Shown here one piece after another: positions 43,214-54,027 of a DNA stretch of 64,000 bases. Location: assembly GCA_003278875.1 (NCBI GenBank), contig QCCQ01000008.1, forward strand, positions 1 through 64,000, given 5' to 3'. The notes under the pieces are model-generated. The model saw nothing but the letters and a program-made list of their open reading frames with translations, searched no databases and was not told the origin of the DNA. This DNA is from Prochlorococcus sp. AG-347-L21 (GTDB lineage Bacteria; Cyanobacteriota; Cyanobacteriia; PCC-6307; Cyanobiaceae). The translations under genes and the position numbers were made by a program. Within the stretch, counting starts at the first letter, position 1. Each line of letters opens with the position of its first letter.

Positions 43214-43480
43214 TTATAAGAAAGTTTGCGTAAATAAATTCTCCCATTTAGATAGTTCTTCAGATCCTTTTCTTCTGGCTTTTTGAAGGTTTAATTCGGC
43301 CTGATTACGGGCATCTAAATAAGGTATAACTTCAAAAAAAACTTCTCTCTGTCGAACTTCTACCAAAAAAAACATTTTTTGAGCGTATAAAGTCGCATAA
43401 ATATCTCTCCCATCATTTCCAGGAGAAACTTGGTACAGCATGCCAAATGTTGGATGGTTTAAATAACGCTCAGAACTCAA
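43214..43480 (-). CDS. pipX: PII-interacting protein PipX
   Basis: ERYLNHPTFGMLYQVSPGNDGRDIYATLYAQKMFFLVEVRQREVFFEVIPYLDARNQAELNL; adjacent to pipY-like gene. Confidence 0.93.
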   Translation of the reverse strand: MSSERYLNHPTFGMLYQVSPGNDGRDIYATLYAQKMFFLVEVRQREVFFEVIPYLDARNQAELNLQKARRKGSEELSKWENLFTQTFL

Positions 43481-43499
43481 ACCTAAAATATTGTGTTAT

Positions 43500-44414
43500 T
43501 TATAATGCACCATACAGTTTTCTAAGAAAAATTGCTATGCAAATAAAACAAATCGATAATGTATTAACAATTACATTGAGAGATTTTGAAGGATAAAGGG
43601 TTCTAAATCTGTTGGTTTTTATAATAATTTTTTTCTTTGAGAGTAATGATTCTGCTCCATGATCAATTCTCAGAAATATATTTTGAAATAACCTTTCTGA
43701 TAAGATTAATAAAACATTAAAGGATTTTTTTAATCCTAAATTTCGAAAATTTATTGATCTAACTGACACTGATTTAACAATATTTTGAAATTCTTCCTGC
43801 ACTAGAGGAATAAAACGTAATGCAAGTAATAACTGAAAAAGCCACTTACTAATTGGCAATCCAATCTTTCTTAATGGATACATAAACCAACTTAATCCCC
43901 ATACAATGTCTTCCTGCAATGTGGTTAAAAGCATCAAATTTACACTATGAATAACGGTAAATATCAAAGTAGAGGTTTTTATTCCTAGTTCAAATGCTTT
44001 TTTTGATAAGTTGTAGGGACCAAAATTAATAAACCATATTTTCTGCGAAGGAATCTGCAAAATATTCCATTCTTTTTGGGTTTCCAGTACTACTTGCAAC
44101 TCATTGGGATTTCTTAAGTAGCCATCAAGAGATTGAATATCAGACGAGGCAAGTATTGATATACATCCAATTAATAGTGATAAACATGAGAGGAAAAATA
44201 ATGATCGCCACCATACCCTAGATGGCAATAAACTTAAAAAAGTAATTAATAGTAAAAAACCAACTAAACTCAATCTCCATATTGGACCTGCCCAAATTGG
44301 AGTGATTAAAAATATCATTACGATAATTATTTTTAATCTACTATCTATAATTCTTAGCCAACTTCTATTACCATGAACGTATTGACCAACAGAAAATTTG
44401 GTAAGCAAATTCAT
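43500..44414 (-). CDS. CbiQ/EcfT-family energy-coupling factor transmembrane protein
   Basis: GNRSWLRIIDSRLKIIIVMIFLI; ALRFIPLVQEEFQNIVKSVSVRSINF. Confidence 0.88.
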   Translation of the reverse strand: MNLLTKFSVGQYVHGNRSWLRIIDSRLKIIIVMIFLITPIWAGPIWRLSLVGFLLLITFLSLLPSRVWWRSLFFLSCLSLLIGCISILASSDIQSLDGYLRNPNELQVVLETQKEWNILQIPSQKIWFINFGPYNLSKKAFELGIKTSTLIFTVIHSVNLMLLTTLQEDIVWGLSWFMYPLRKIGLPISKWLFQLLLALRFIPLVQEEFQNIVKSVSVRSINFRNLGLKKSFNVLLILSERLFQNIFLRIDHGAESLLSKKKIIIKTNRFRTLYPSKSLNVIVNTLSICFICIAIFLRKLYGAL

Positions 44415-45787
44415 TAATCTTTTTGAATTAACTCAATATTTTCTCTTTCGACCTCTTTATTAAGTGCTCTTTGCTGTTTTCCTCTCCAAAGTAAAATTAG
44501 GGGTGTTCCTTCAAAGCCTAAATTTACTCTAATTTGTTTTTCAATATATCTTCTATAAGTTATTCCGAATAATTTAGGGTCATTTACAAAAAGAGTAAAA
44601 GTTGGAGGTTTGTTCTTTACTTGAGTACCATAATAAAGCCTACCTTGCTTGCCGCTTCTCTTAGTTGGGGGACTTTTCCAACTGATTGATTCTTTTAGTA
44701 CTTCATTAACTACTGATGTTGTCACTCTTCTTCTATGTTGATTTACAGCATTAAGAGCATGCTCAAAAATATTATCAACTCTTTGACCAGTTAGGGCCGA
44801 TATAAAAATCATTTTTGACCAGTGTAAAAAATAAAGTTTAGATCTAAGTTCTTTTTCTACTTGGTAAATTGTTGAACTATTTTTTTCTACAAGATCCCAT
44901 TTATTAACAACAATTATGCAAGCTCTGCCTTGTTCTTCTATGCGCCCAGCCAGCTTCTGGTCTTGATCAGTTACTCCCTCAACCGCATCTATAACTAACA
45001 CACAAACATCACTTCTATCTATAGATTTAAAAGCCCTATTAATACCAAAGAATTCAGTACCATATTTAACATTTTTCTTTCTTCTAATACCTGCAGTATC
45101 AATAATTTTCCAATGATTATCACCTTTTTTAATAAGAGTATCTATTGAATCAGTTGTCGTACCACTAATATCACTAACTATTGCTCTTTTTTCTCCACAG
45201 ATTGAATTTAACAAACTAGATTTACCAACATTAGGCCTACCAATAATTGACATCATTATCTTTTCTTCATCATTCTGGATATTATTTTCAGGAAGTTCAC
45301 CAATAACGAGATCTAAAAGGTCTCCAGTACCTGAACCATGAATAGCCGAAACAGGGTTAGGTTCGCCCAATCCTAATTTCCAGAATTCGGAAGCCAAGGA
45401 TATTCCAAGAGTAGTCGATTCGCATTTATTAACAGCAACAATTGTTTTACAGCTTGAGTTTCTTAACCATTTTGCTATTGATAAATCACCATCAGTAACG
45501 CCTTGATTCCCATCTACCACCAGTAAAGCGAGTGAAGCCTCTTCTAGAGCCAAGAAAACTTGTGTCCTTATCTCTGGGAGAAATTCACTATCATCATCAA
45601 ACACTAAACCTCCAGTATCAACTATTTGAAATTCCTTACCTCCCCATGAAGCATTTTGATAAGTTCTATCTCTTGTAACTCCAGGCTTATCAAATACTAT
45701 TGCATCATTACTTTGGCAAAGACGATTAACTAAGGTAGATTTCCCAACGTTAGGTCTTCCGATAATTGCTATTGTAGGAAGAATCAA
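44414..45787 (-). CDS. der: ribosome biogenesis GTPase Der (EngA)
   Basis: Two G domains: [16 protein letters not shown] and [18 protein letters not shown]-like C-terminus. Confidence 0.97.
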   Translation of the reverse strand: MILPTIAIIGRPNVGKSTLVNRLCQSNDAIVFDKPGVTRDRTYQNASWGGKEFQIVDTGGLVFDDDSEFLPEIRTQVFLALEEASLALLVVDGNQGVTDGDLSIAKWLRNSSCKTIVAVNKCESTTLGISLASEFWKLGLGEPNPVSAIHGSGTGDLLDLVIGELPENNIQNDEEKIMMSIIGRPNVGKSSLLNSICGEKRAIVSDISGTTTDSIDTLIKKGDNHWKIIDTAGIRRKKNVKYGTEFFGINRAFKSIDRSDVCVLVIDAVEGVTDQDQKLAGRIEEQGRACIIVVNKWDLVEKNSSTIYQVEKELRSKLYFLHWSKMIFISALTGQRVDNIFEHALNAVNQHRRRVTTSVVNEVLKESISWKSPPTKRSGKQGRLYYGTQVKNKPPTFTLFVNDPKLFGITYRRYIEKQIRVNLGFEGTPLILLWRGKQQRALNKEVERENIELIQKD

Positions 45788-45860
45788 TTCTTCTCTCCAA
45801 AGAAAGTAGTATCTATTACAACTATACCTTTAATAGAATCATTTACCTTTTACAAAAAAC

Positions 45861-46346
45861 TTATTTTATTTCTGGATCGCCAAAATGTCCTTTAACTGGA
45901 TTAACAGGGGGTGAACTAGGACTTGGCATTAATCCACTATCTTTTGAAAAACAATTATTTTCAATTGCCCAATAAATCAACCAATTTACCGCCGTCGCTC
46001 TTCTAGTTCTTCTTGGATAGAGTTCATTAATCTTATAACCTTTAAAATTAAGAAAATTTTTTAATCCTTGTTTATAGTCTTTTGGAATTGATCGAGTCAA
46101 ATGTACTGAGGCTGGTCGCTCTGAAATTATTTGAGGAGCTTTTTCAAATTTTTCTGACCAATAAGAAGGAGTTAATGCGCTAAAGGCCCAATCATTTATA
46201 GAGAGTTCTTTAGTGTAAAAAAGTCTTTCCCAAACTAATTCACAAACAAATACATCACTAACTTTATCTTCAAGAATAAGAAATAGTAGTTTTTTACATA
46301 TTGGCCATGTAAATTGATTTTCAATGAATTTTTCTTTTTTATACAT
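45861..46346 (-). CDS. DUF1823-like cyanobacterial protein
   Basis: 161 aa; FVCELVWERLFYTK...WSEKFEKAPQIISERPASVHLTRSIPKDYKQGLKNFL; Pro-rich C-terminus. Confidence 0.7.
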   Translation of the reverse strand: MYKKEKFIENQFTWPICKKLLFLILEDKVSDVFVCELVWERLFYTKELSINDWAFSALTPSYWSEKFEKAPQIISERPASVHLTRSIPKDYKQGLKNFLNFKGYKINELYPRRTRRATAVNWLIYWAIENNCFSKDSGLMPSPSSPPVNPVKGHFGDPEIK

Positions 46347-47101
46347 TAATCGAACCTTATCAAAATTAAAGAAAAATAAGGCATAACTTCCTTATTATAT
46401 TGAGATGCATATTGAATAATTTGATCAGGCGTACCAATATTCAAAGCAATTAATGATTTTTTGATAATATCCTCTTTTTTTAAAGTTTCCCTAACTAAAT
46501 TCCATCTTTTCCCAATTTTCATAATGGCCAAGACTGTTTTATTTTCTCTACTTTCTTTAATTAGAGATGTTAATTCTGAATTGGAAGAAGGGCACTCTTT
46601 GATTATTAAAGTCTCACCTTTTTTAACTAAATCAAAATCATTCAAAGCTGCTGCTGCTGAAATAGAGGAAATACCAGGTATTGTTTTGGTAATGATTTCT
46701 GGATAATTATTCTTTGTAATCCTCAAAATATTAGAAGAACTTGCAAATATTGAGGTATCTCCTAGGCAAAGTAAAACCACTGATTCACCATTTTTTATAA
46801 ATTTCACAATTTTTTCTACTGCGATAGACCATATTTCATCTGGATCAAAATCCTTCCTAGCCATTGGAAAGATGATAGGAATATTTTTTTTAAATTTGGT
46901 GTACTTCTTGACTATTTCCGCAGCGAAACTCTTTTTATTATCATCTGATATTGGGAAAACAATAACTTTCGCTTTTTTTATTGCATCCACAGCAGCAATT
47001 GTTAAAAGCGATGGATCTCCAGGGCCTACACCAACGATAGTGAATGTTGGTAAATCAGTTTTATATCGATTAAGTAAACTTAAGAACTTGTTTATTATCA
47101 T
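46346..47101 (-). CDS. cobI: precorrin-2 C20-methyltransferase
   Basis: FTIVGVGPGDPSLLTIAAVDAIKKAKVIVFP; VVLLCLGDTSIFASSSNILRI; GISSISAAAALN. The ORF extends to 47143 but the internal Met at 47101 is a plausible start. Confidence 0.9.
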   Translation of the reverse strand: MIINKFLSLLNRYKTDLPTFTIVGVGPGDPSLLTIAAVDAIKKAKVIVFPISDDNKKSFAAEIVKKYTKFKKNIPIIFPMARKDFDPDEIWSIAVEKIVKFIKNGESVVLLCLGDTSIFASSSNILRITKNNYPEIITKTIPGISSISAAAALNDFDLVKKGETLIIKECPSSNSELTSLIKESRENKTVLAIMKIGKRWNLVRETLKKEDIIKKSLIALNIGTPDQIIQYASQYNKEVMPYFSLILIRFD

Positions 47102-47117
47102 TTTTATTTTATTAACT

Positions 47118-47726
47118 TTAGCTATGTACCCTTGGCAATACAAAAGTTTCAGCTAGTATTGATGACTCAATTTCAGACAATTCCTCTAACCTTTTTAAAG
47201 TTTGATTTTTAGAGAATTTAGTTTGCGCTAGTTTCCAGTAAACTCCAAAATGTCTTGCTTCACTCTCAAGCAGAGACTCATAAAGGGATTTAAACGATTT
47301 ATCTTCAGAATTCAGCGCAAGCAAGCTTAATCTTTCATGACTTCTTGCTTCAATAAGTCCTGCTATTAAGAAACTATCAAGCATTCTATTGGGCTCTTCC
47401 TTTCTTATATTCTTGGACAATTCAGCTCCATATGGAGGCGGTTTTAAGGACTCAAGAGAATGTCCAAGGTCCTTTAAAAAATAAAGTATTTTTTCAAAAT
47501 GCTCTAATTCCTCTCTCGCTATTGGACTTAGAACTTCTGCTAGATTTGGTTCTGATGGATATCTAAACATCAATTGAATAGCTACTCCTGCTGCTTTTCT
47601 TTCACAATGAGCATGGTCAATAAGAATATCGATTGGATTAGATAATGCGAGTTTGATCCACTCATCTGAGGTAAATGACGATAAATATTTAATATGAGAA
47701 GTGGGTCTTTTGAAATCGACTAGCAT
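47118..47726 (-). CDS. miaE: tRNA-(ms2io6A)-hydroxylase (MiaE-like)
   Basis: DILIDHAHCERKAAGVAIQLMFRYP; diiron EARSHERL and ESEARHFGVYWKLA. Confidence 0.9.
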   Translation of the reverse strand: MLVDFKRPTSHIKYLSSFTSDEWIKLALSNPIDILIDHAHCERKAAGVAIQLMFRYPSEPNLAEVLSPIAREELEHFEKILYFLKDLGHSLESLKPPPYGAELSKNIRKEEPNRMLDSFLIAGLIEARSHERLSLLALNSEDKSFKSLYESLLESEARHFGVYWKLAQTKFSKNQTLKRLEELSEIESSILAETFVLPRVHS

Positions 47727-48173
47727 TTAATCTTTACTACTTAAATATCCAATGATTCCTTCAAGAGCTAAGGAATAACTTGATATGCCAAATCCACTAA
47801 TAATTCCTATAGCTTTATCTGTAAGAAAAGATTCTTTACGAAAATCTTCTCTACTGAAAATATTTGAAATATGTAACTCTACAAACGGAATTTTTGATCC
47901 AATTAAAGCATCACGAATAGAAATCGAGGTATGAGTAAAAGCGCCAGCATTTATAAGAATTCCTTGGATACTTTTTACAGACTCCTGAATTTTATCTACT
48001 ATTTCTCCTTCGTGATTACTTTGAAAACATTCAAGATTAATACTTTTTTCTTTAGCAACTTTAGTTAAATCTTTTTCTATATCACTCAATGTTTTATTAC
48101 CATATATTTCAGGTTCTCTAGTTCCCAAAAGATTTAGATTTGGTCCATTTATCAATAAGATATTCATCATCAA
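47727..48173 (-). CDS. aroQ: type II 3-dehydroquinate dehydratase
   Basis: [70 protein letters not shown]. Confidence 0.97.
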   Translation of the reverse strand: MMMNILLINGPNLNLLGTREPEIYGNKTLSDIEKDLTKVAKEKSINLECFQSNHEGEIVDKIQESVKSIQGILINAGAFTHTSISIRDALIGSKIPFVELHISNIFSREDFRKESFLTDKAIGIISGFGISSYSLALEGIIGYLSSKD

Positions 48174-48268
48174 TAAAGTCTTTTCTATTAAATGCTATCT
48201 AGAAAGAAACAAAAAAACCAAAACATTTTCACACAAAGTGACCATAAACTGATAAGTTCAAATAGTGG

Positions 48269-48350
48269 GGGTCGGTGCCCGAGTGGTTAAAGGGGGCGGA
48301 CTGTAAATCCGCTGGCTCTGCCTACGTTGGTTCAAATCCAACCCGGCCCA
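48269..48350 (+). tRNA. tRNA-Tyr(GTA)
   Basis: Acceptor GGGTCGG/CCGGCCC, type II variable arm, anticodon GTA in ctGTAaatc, T-arm ggttcaaatcc. Confidence 0.93.
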
Positions 48351-48360
48351 CTTTAAAATT

Positions 48361-48432
<72 letters not shown>

Positions 48433-48490
48433 CTCGCGGGATAGCTTGGTATCAGTGAGATTACCACTATCGCACAAAGAAATTATTCAG

Positions 48491-48520
48491 AAGTGGACGT
48501 CCGTTTTCGGGTCCACTTTT
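48491..48520 (+). terminator. terminator-like hairpin between tRNA-Thr and the recombinase
   Basis: aagtggac-gtccgttttcgg-gtccactt followed by tt. Confidence 0.7.
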
Positions 48521-48572
48521 CTGTTTTAAAGGCAGATATCTGGAGGTGCATCACACAATTGATGACACCGAA

Positions 48573-49538
48573 ATGGCAACAATCAGAAGAAGCGGAAGCG
48601 GCTGGCAGGTCCTTATCAGAAGGAAGAATTATGTAGGCCCGAGGTCCAGAACTTTTCTTTCCAGAGATCTGGCGGAATCCTGGGCAGATGCAGTCGAAGA
48701 GAGGACAAAAAAGGTTTTAAATGACATCCCCTTCACTTTGGGAGAGGCAATCAATGACTATATAAATGGTCCGCTGCTTCTGCACCGCAGTGCGGAAAAT
48801 GAAAAATATCCTCTCAGGGTGACAGCGGAAAGCTGGCTGGGAGATCTTCCACTATGTGCTCTGCAGATAAGACATTTTGCAGTCTGGAGAGACGAAAGAT
48901 TACTGAAGGTGAAACCAAATACAGTGATGCGGGAACTGAGGATATTGAGAGTATTGATTGACTGGGCAAGAGATGAAAGAGGAGCGGAAATAAAAGACAA
49001 CCCCGCAAGGCAACTGAGAGTGAGAGGGACAGGAGATGCAAGAGCTCCTTTTTTAACGAATGAAGATGAAAAAAGACTCTTGTTTGAACTGTCTCAGATG
49101 TCCAACCCAAATCATCTGAGACTCACAAAGCTTGCACTGGCAACTGGCTTCCGCCGCTCCGAACTTTTGAGCCTAACCTGGAGAAATATAGATCTGAAGA
49201 AAAAATTACTCTATATATATAGAAAGAATTGTGCCGCAATAGATAATTCATCCGGAATGAGGCTTGTTCCTTTCCCTGAAAAGGCGCAGAAGATTCTTGA
49301 GGAATTACAGGGAAGAGATGGGAAAGTTATAGAACTTTCAAAAGGTGCTGCAAGAAATGGATTTGATAAAGCCAGAAAAAAAGCAGGACTTGAAACTCTC
49401 AGATTTCATGATTTAAGGCATATAGCAATCAGCCGAATGTGGCGTTCCGGAATGAATGCCCTGGAGATAAGTACATGCAGCGGGCACAGAGATATTAAAA
49501 TGTTGATGAGATACAGTCACTATCAATTAAGTTTTTAA
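48573..49538 (+). CDS. tyrosine-type site-specific recombinase/integrase
   Basis: MATIRRSGSGWQVLIRRKNYVGPRSRTF (arm-binding-like N-terminus); LATGFRRSELLSLTW (Arg I); FHDLRHIAISRMWRSG (HxxR); CSGHRDIKMLMRYSHY (GH...Y). The ORF extends upstream to GTG 48546. Confidence 0.93.
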   Translation: MATIRRSGSGWQVLIRRKNYVGPRSRTFLSRDLAESWADAVEERTKKVLNDIPFTLGEAINDYINGPLLLHRSAENEKYPLRVTAESWLGDLPLCALQIRHFAVWRDERLLKVKPNTVMRELRILRVLIDWARDERGAEIKDNPARQLRVRGTGDARAPFLTNEDEKRLLFELSQMSNPNHLRLTKLALATGFRRSELLSLTWRNIDLKKKLLYIYRKNCAAIDNSSGMRLVPFPEKAQKILEELQGRDGKVIELSKGAARNGFDKARKKAGLETLRFHDLRHIAISRMWRSGMNALEISTCSGHRDIKMLMRYSHYQLSF

Positions 49539-49714
49539 ATTAGAACCATACCCATTGGGGGGAGATAATAAGAGATAAGGCGCGAGATTAGTATATAAAA
49601 ATTTATTGACTAATTTAATGAATACCTTCCAAATAGATATCTAGATATGCAGTTATAAGTTGACTTTTCTTTATTTTTTGTATTTTCTATTAGTTAACAA
49701 ATATTTTTTGTAAT

Positions 49715-51136
49715 TTGTTAAAAGAAGTTTCTCCAAATGCAAGTTCTCTCGTCATGAGTATGAGGAGCATTGGCTATTCCTTTAATAATGCAATTGCAGA
49801 CATAATAGATAATTCAATAACTGCAGAAGCTGACCTTATAAAAATCCAATGCATCTGGAATGGGGAGGAACCGACTGTTGAGATAGAGGATAACGGAAAA
49901 GGAATGGATCATGATGAACTTATTGAAGCGATGAGACCTGGAACTCAAAGTCCTCTTTCAACGAGATCTGATGATGATTTAGGGAGATTCGGATTAGGTC
50001 TTAAAACCGCATCTTTTTCTCAATGTAAAAAATTAATCGTAAAAACCTTTCAAGGTAATTTATGCAATCAAGCTACATGGGATCTGGATGTCGTGCAAAT
50101 AGAAAACAAATGGGTTTTAGATGTTGAAGATTCTTTGGTGATTAATGATATTGAAAAAAAGGGGACCATTATCAGGTGGGAAAAAATTGACACCTTAAGT
50201 AAAAAGAATAAAGAAGATGCAGAAGATAATTTCAACTCGATGGTAAGTAATTTAAGCAAGCATATTGGGATAACTTTTCATCGTTTTATTAATGGCGATA
50301 AAAGGAGGATAAATTTCATTGTTAATGGATTAAAGTGCGAAGCATTTGATCCTTTTTTTACTGATAAATCTACTCCATTACCAATTGAACTAATTAAAAA
50401 TCAAATAATTTCCTGTGAGATAAGAGGTTTTACTTTGCCAAGCAAAAATAAATGCACGGATAAAGAATGGGATTACTATGCAGGTGAAGAAGGTTACCTT
50501 GCTAATCAAGGTTTTTATTTATATAGAAACGGCAGGTTAATTTCTTCTCCAACTTGGTTTGGCTTGGAGAAAAAAACACCTAAAAGAAAACTTTGCAGAG
50601 TAAGAATAGATATTGATAATCAAAGTGATCTTTTATGGCAATTAGACGTTAAAAAAAGTTCTGCGGTGCCTCCTCCACTAGTAAAAAGAAGATTAAAGAA
50701 AATTCTTAGATCATTAGTATCCCCAGCCGAAAGAAATTTTAATGATAAAGCGAGGCGTCTAACAAATAGAGAAATAAATCCCATATGGCAGAGAACTACA
50801 AAAGATAACGGGATCACCTATCAGATCAATAGGAATCATCCGCTAGTAAAAAAATTCTCAGAAGAGTTAGGGCCTAAATTGGTTTTGGATTTCGAAAAAG
50901 TATTTTTTCTCATAGATAATGGTTTACCTTCAGAGGGAATATATGCAGACTTCTCAGATGACAAAAATATAAATGAGATTGATAAATCTGAAATTGAATA
51001 TTTGATTAAACTATCCTTGGATATGATCGATTTACTAGCTAAAAATGAAAATATTGATAGAGATAGGGCTAAAATCACCTTAAGTACAACAGAACCTTTT
51101 AAAACTAACTGGGAATATATAGAGGAAAAAATATGA
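49715..51136 (+). CDS. GHKL (HATPase_c)/MORC-like ATPase
   Basis: AIADIIDNSITAEADLIKI (N box), VEIEDNGKGMDHDELIEAM (G1), GRFGLGLKTASFSQCKKLIV (G2). TTG start suggested by the track. Confidence 0.88.
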   Translation: MLKEVSPNASSLVMSMRSIGYSFNNAIADIIDNSITAEADLIKIQCIWNGEEPTVEIEDNGKGMDHDELIEAMRPGTQSPLSTRSDDDLGRFGLGLKTASFSQCKKLIVKTFQGNLCNQATWDLDVVQIENKWVLDVEDSLVINDIEKKGTIIRWEKIDTLSKKNKEDAEDNFNSMVSNLSKHIGITFHRFINGDKRRINFIVNGLKCEAFDPFFTDKSTPLPIELIKNQIISCEIRGFTLPSKNKCTDKEWDYYAGEEGYLANQGFYLYRNGRLISSPTWFGLEKKTPKRKLCRVRIDIDNQSDLLWQLDVKKSSAVPPPLVKRRLKKILRSLVSPAERNFNDKARRLTNREINPIWQRTTKDNGITYQINRNHPLVKKFSEELGPKLVLDFEKVFFLIDNGLPSEGIYADFSDDKNINEIDKSEIEYLIKLSLDMIDLLAKNENIDRDRAKITLSTTEPFKTNWEYIEEKI

Positions 51137-54021
51137 AGGATATTGCAAAAGATTTTTTCAGGATGTCTCTGATGATGGTTAAGAGCATTGAGAATGCCAC
51201 TGAAAAAGATATTGAAAAAAAAGTATTAGAAGTCGCAGGCATGGCTAGTTTTAAAAGTATCACAAAAAAAGAAATCCTTGAGACTATTAAAGAAATTGAA
51301 CATGTTGAAGGGGTGAAAATGCCATTTGCTTCGATGGTTTCTGATGATGATGCTGATGATAAAAAATTCGAAGAGTGGTTAACCAGTGAAAGGATTGAGG
51401 AATGCAAAAAAAATTCCCCTTTTAATTATTCAGAAGATTATGAGAATTATCTAAAAGAAGTCGAAAATCTTCCATCTGAAGTTATCTCGAGAATAGATGA
51501 TGCAACAAGAAGAATAATTTCTAAATGTGGCGATCCTAAGCTTAAGTCAACTTGGGAAAGAAGGGGAATGGTTGTAGGTTCGGTTCAAAGTGGTAAAACA
51601 GCTAATTATGTAAGCCTGATTAATAAAGCAGCTGATTATGGATATAAAATAATTATCGTAATTACTGGAATACATGAAAATTTAAGAAGACAAACCCAGA
51701 ATCGTATAAATAAAGGTTTTATCGGTTTCGAAATGGATACAAAATCTTGGAAAGGTGAAAAAGTTGGAGTGGGAGAATATGGAAGGAGAACTTACCCTCA
51801 TGCCTTTTCTTCAAAGGTATATGATTTTGATATTAAAACTGCTAATAGATCTCCTTACAAAATTGATAGCGAATGTGAGAGACCTTTAATATTTACTATT
51901 AAGAAAAATCCAAACGTCTTAGAAAATCTCATAAAGTTTTTTGACTCTTCACCTGCTAAAGATTTATCAAATAAAATTAACCATCCAATGATAATTATTG
52001 ATGATGAAGCAGATAATGCATCAATAAATACTGCATACAAAAAAGGTGCCACAACAAAAATAAATAGCCAAATAAGAAAGATTCTAAACTTATTTTCCAA
52101 TGCGAGTTATGTAGGTTATACAGCTACACCATTCGCAAATATATTTATAGACCCTGACTCAAAAGATTTAATTTACTCTTATAAAAAGAAGAAGAAAATT
52201 GAAGATAGTGAACAAACAATTACCGAAACTATTAGCGAAGATATTCAATCAAGAGATTTATTTCCAAGGCATTTTATAGTTGGTCTTAGACCACCTGATA
52301 ATTATTATGGACCAGACAAGTTGTTTGGTGAAAATAGCAAAACCGAAGATTCAATTATAAAAATTACCGATAATGAGGACTACATAACTCTTGATCCCAA
52401 AATTCATGACAGATATTTTGATCCAGACGTACCTCCAAGTTTAAAAGAAGCAATTATCTGTTTCTTCATATCAGATGCGATAAAAAATTTAAGAGGCTTA
52501 TTTAAAAAAAGTGATAGCAGTATGATGATCAATGTTAGTAGATTTACAGATGTTCAAACTAAACTAAAAGATAAAGTAAAAGATATTAAAAAATCAATAA
52601 CTAATAAAATCACAACATATTCAGGATTAACTCCTAATTTAAGAAAAGATGGACTATTTGAAATAGAAAATGTTTTTCATAAATACTACGGGGAATTAAA
52701 TATTCAATGGGAAGAGGTAAATCGATCATTACTTGAAACTTATTCAAGAGTGGACTTAATGGAAATAAATCAGAGATCTCCAGATGTTTTAAAATATAAA
52801 GATGATGATGAAAAGAATCCGCCAGTTTCATACATAGTTATTGGAGGCTTTTCATTATCCAGAGGAATTACATTAAAGGGTTTAACAATATCTTATATAT
52901 TAAGAAATTCTTTTATGTACGATACACTACTTCAAATGGGTAGATGGTTTGGCTATAGAGCTGGCTATCAAGATATTTGCAGAATTTGGATGAAAGAAGA
53001 TATGCAAGAAGACTATCAACATATTACTAGTTCAGTTAAAGAACTTATGTTGGATCTCAAAAAACTAGAAAAGTCTGGTACGCCTTTAGATTTTGGATTA
53101 AAAGTTTTAAGCCATCCGGATGCATTGATGATTACTGCACGCAACAAAGAAGGTAAAAGTAAAGTTATTAAAACTAAATTTGATTTCAGTGGAAGATTAG
53201 TTGAAACTTTTAGTGTTCCTAATAATCAAAAAGCTCTAATTGATAATTATAAGTATTCTGAAGATCTAATCAAAAAATGTTTTACTCTAAAAAGTAATAC
53301 TGATTTGGATCTAATTAAAAATAAATATAATGGCTATTTTTTCGAAGATATTGATTCAGAGAACATAATAACTTTCCTGAACAATTTTATTGCTACATCT
53401 TATTCAAACCAATTAACCATTAATGAACCAATTATAAAATATATAAATCTAAGACAGCTTAATAGAGAATTATCAAGTTGGGATGTTTTTATCCCATCTC
53501 CAAGAGATGAATTTGATACGCGAAGAGGAGGATTTAAAGTCCAAAGGAGGCAATTGAAAATAAATGGACATAATTTCTTCGCAAGCCATCGACAGAAAAG
53601 AAAAGACTATAATTCTTCCTTTAAATTGACTATGAATAGTAAAGTAGCTTCTTCAGATATTGCAAAAATAGGTTTATCAAAAACAAAAATCGAAGAACTC
53701 GAATTAGCTTCGGAAACAAACGCAAAATCAAATCCAAAGATTCTTAATTGCTATGGAAGAAAGCCTTTATTAGCGATACATCTTTTTGATCTTTTAAATG
53801 AGAAAAAAGAAGGTAAAAAAGTAATTTTTTCAGAACGTTATAAAGAAAATATACCTGATGGTGTTCCTGTCACTGGATGGACGATAGTTTTTCCAGAGAG
53901 TACCGTAGAAACTGAAGAAGAAGAATATAGAGTTAATGATATATGGATGAACCAATTTTCTTTCCAAGAACTTGAATTATCAGAAACAGAAGATAATGAC
54001 GATTCTGATATTTACGCATAA
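51133..54021 (+). CDS. Z1-domain helicase-like ATPase
   Basis: Walker A MVVGSVQSGKTANYVSLINKA, Walker B MIIIDDEADNASIN, motif III YVGYTATPFANIFID, later YIVIGGFSLSRGITLKGLTISYILR and DTLLQMGRWFGYR. ATGA overlap with the upstream gene. Confidence 0.92.
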   Translation: MKDIAKDFFRMSLMMVKSIENATEKDIEKKVLEVAGMASFKSITKKEILETIKEIEHVEGVKMPFASMVSDDDADDKKFEEWLTSERIEECKKNSPFNYSEDYENYLKEVENLPSEVISRIDDATRRIISKCGDPKLKSTWERRGMVVGSVQSGKTANYVSLINKAADYGYKIIIVITGIHENLRRQTQNRINKGFIGFEMDTKSWKGEKVGVGEYGRRTYPHAFSSKVYDFDIKTANRSPYKIDSECERPLIFTIKKNPNVLENLIKFFDSSPAKDLSNKINHPMIIIDDEADNASINTAYKKGATTKINSQIRKILNLFSNASYVGYTATPFANIFIDPDSKDLIYSYKKKKKIEDSEQTITETISEDIQSRDLFPRHFIVGLRPPDNYYGPDKLFGENSKTEDSIIKITDNEDYITLDPKIHDRYFDPDVPPSLKEAIICFFISDAIKNLRGLFKKSDSSMMINVSRFTDVQTKLKDKVKDIKKSITNKITTYSGLTPNLRKDGLFEIENVFHKYYGELNIQWEEVNRSLLETYSRVDLMEINQRSPDVLKYKDDDEKNPPVSYIVIGGFSLSRGITLKGLTISYILRNSFMYDTLLQMGRWFGYRAGYQDICRIWMKEDMQEDYQHITSSVKELMLDLKKLEKSGTPLDFGLKVLSHPDALMITARNKEGKSKVIKTKFDFSGRLVETFSVPNNQKALIDNYKYSEDLIKKCFTLKSNTDLDLIKNKYNGYFFEDIDSENIITFLNNFIATSYSNQLTINEPIIKYINLRQLNRELSSWDVFIPSPRDEFDTRRGGFKVQRRQLKINGHNFFASHRQKRKDYNSSFKLTMNSKVASSDIAKIGLSKTKIEELELASETNAKSNPKILNCYGRKPLLAIHLFDLLNEKKEGKKVIFSERYKENIPDGVPVTGWTIVFPESTVETEEEEYRVNDIWMNQFSFQELELSETEDNDDSDIYA

Positions 54022-54027
54022 TTAATC

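Larger units (their letters stand above)
48436..49715. mobile_element. left end of a putative integrative element at tRNA-Thr (recombinase plus flanking sites); right end not visible
   Basis: Tyrosine recombinase immediately downstream of a tRNA gene with a composition shift, followed by defence-type cargo. The cargo continues to at least 63.9 kb. Confidence 0.75.

Noticed and set aside
48436-48473. Possible third tRNA or tRNA fragment (gcgggatagcttggta...)
   Set aside because: The start resembles a tRNA 5' half, but there is no anticodon stem or T-arm; treated only as an imperfect inverted repeat.
48814-49110. 98-aa minus-strand ORF in the integrase region
   Set aside because: Antisense to the recombinase; leucine/serine-rich shadow translation.
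51105-51407. 100-aa minus-strand ORF across the MORC-like/Z1 junction
   Set aside because: Antisense to two well-supported coding frames; no protein-like signature.
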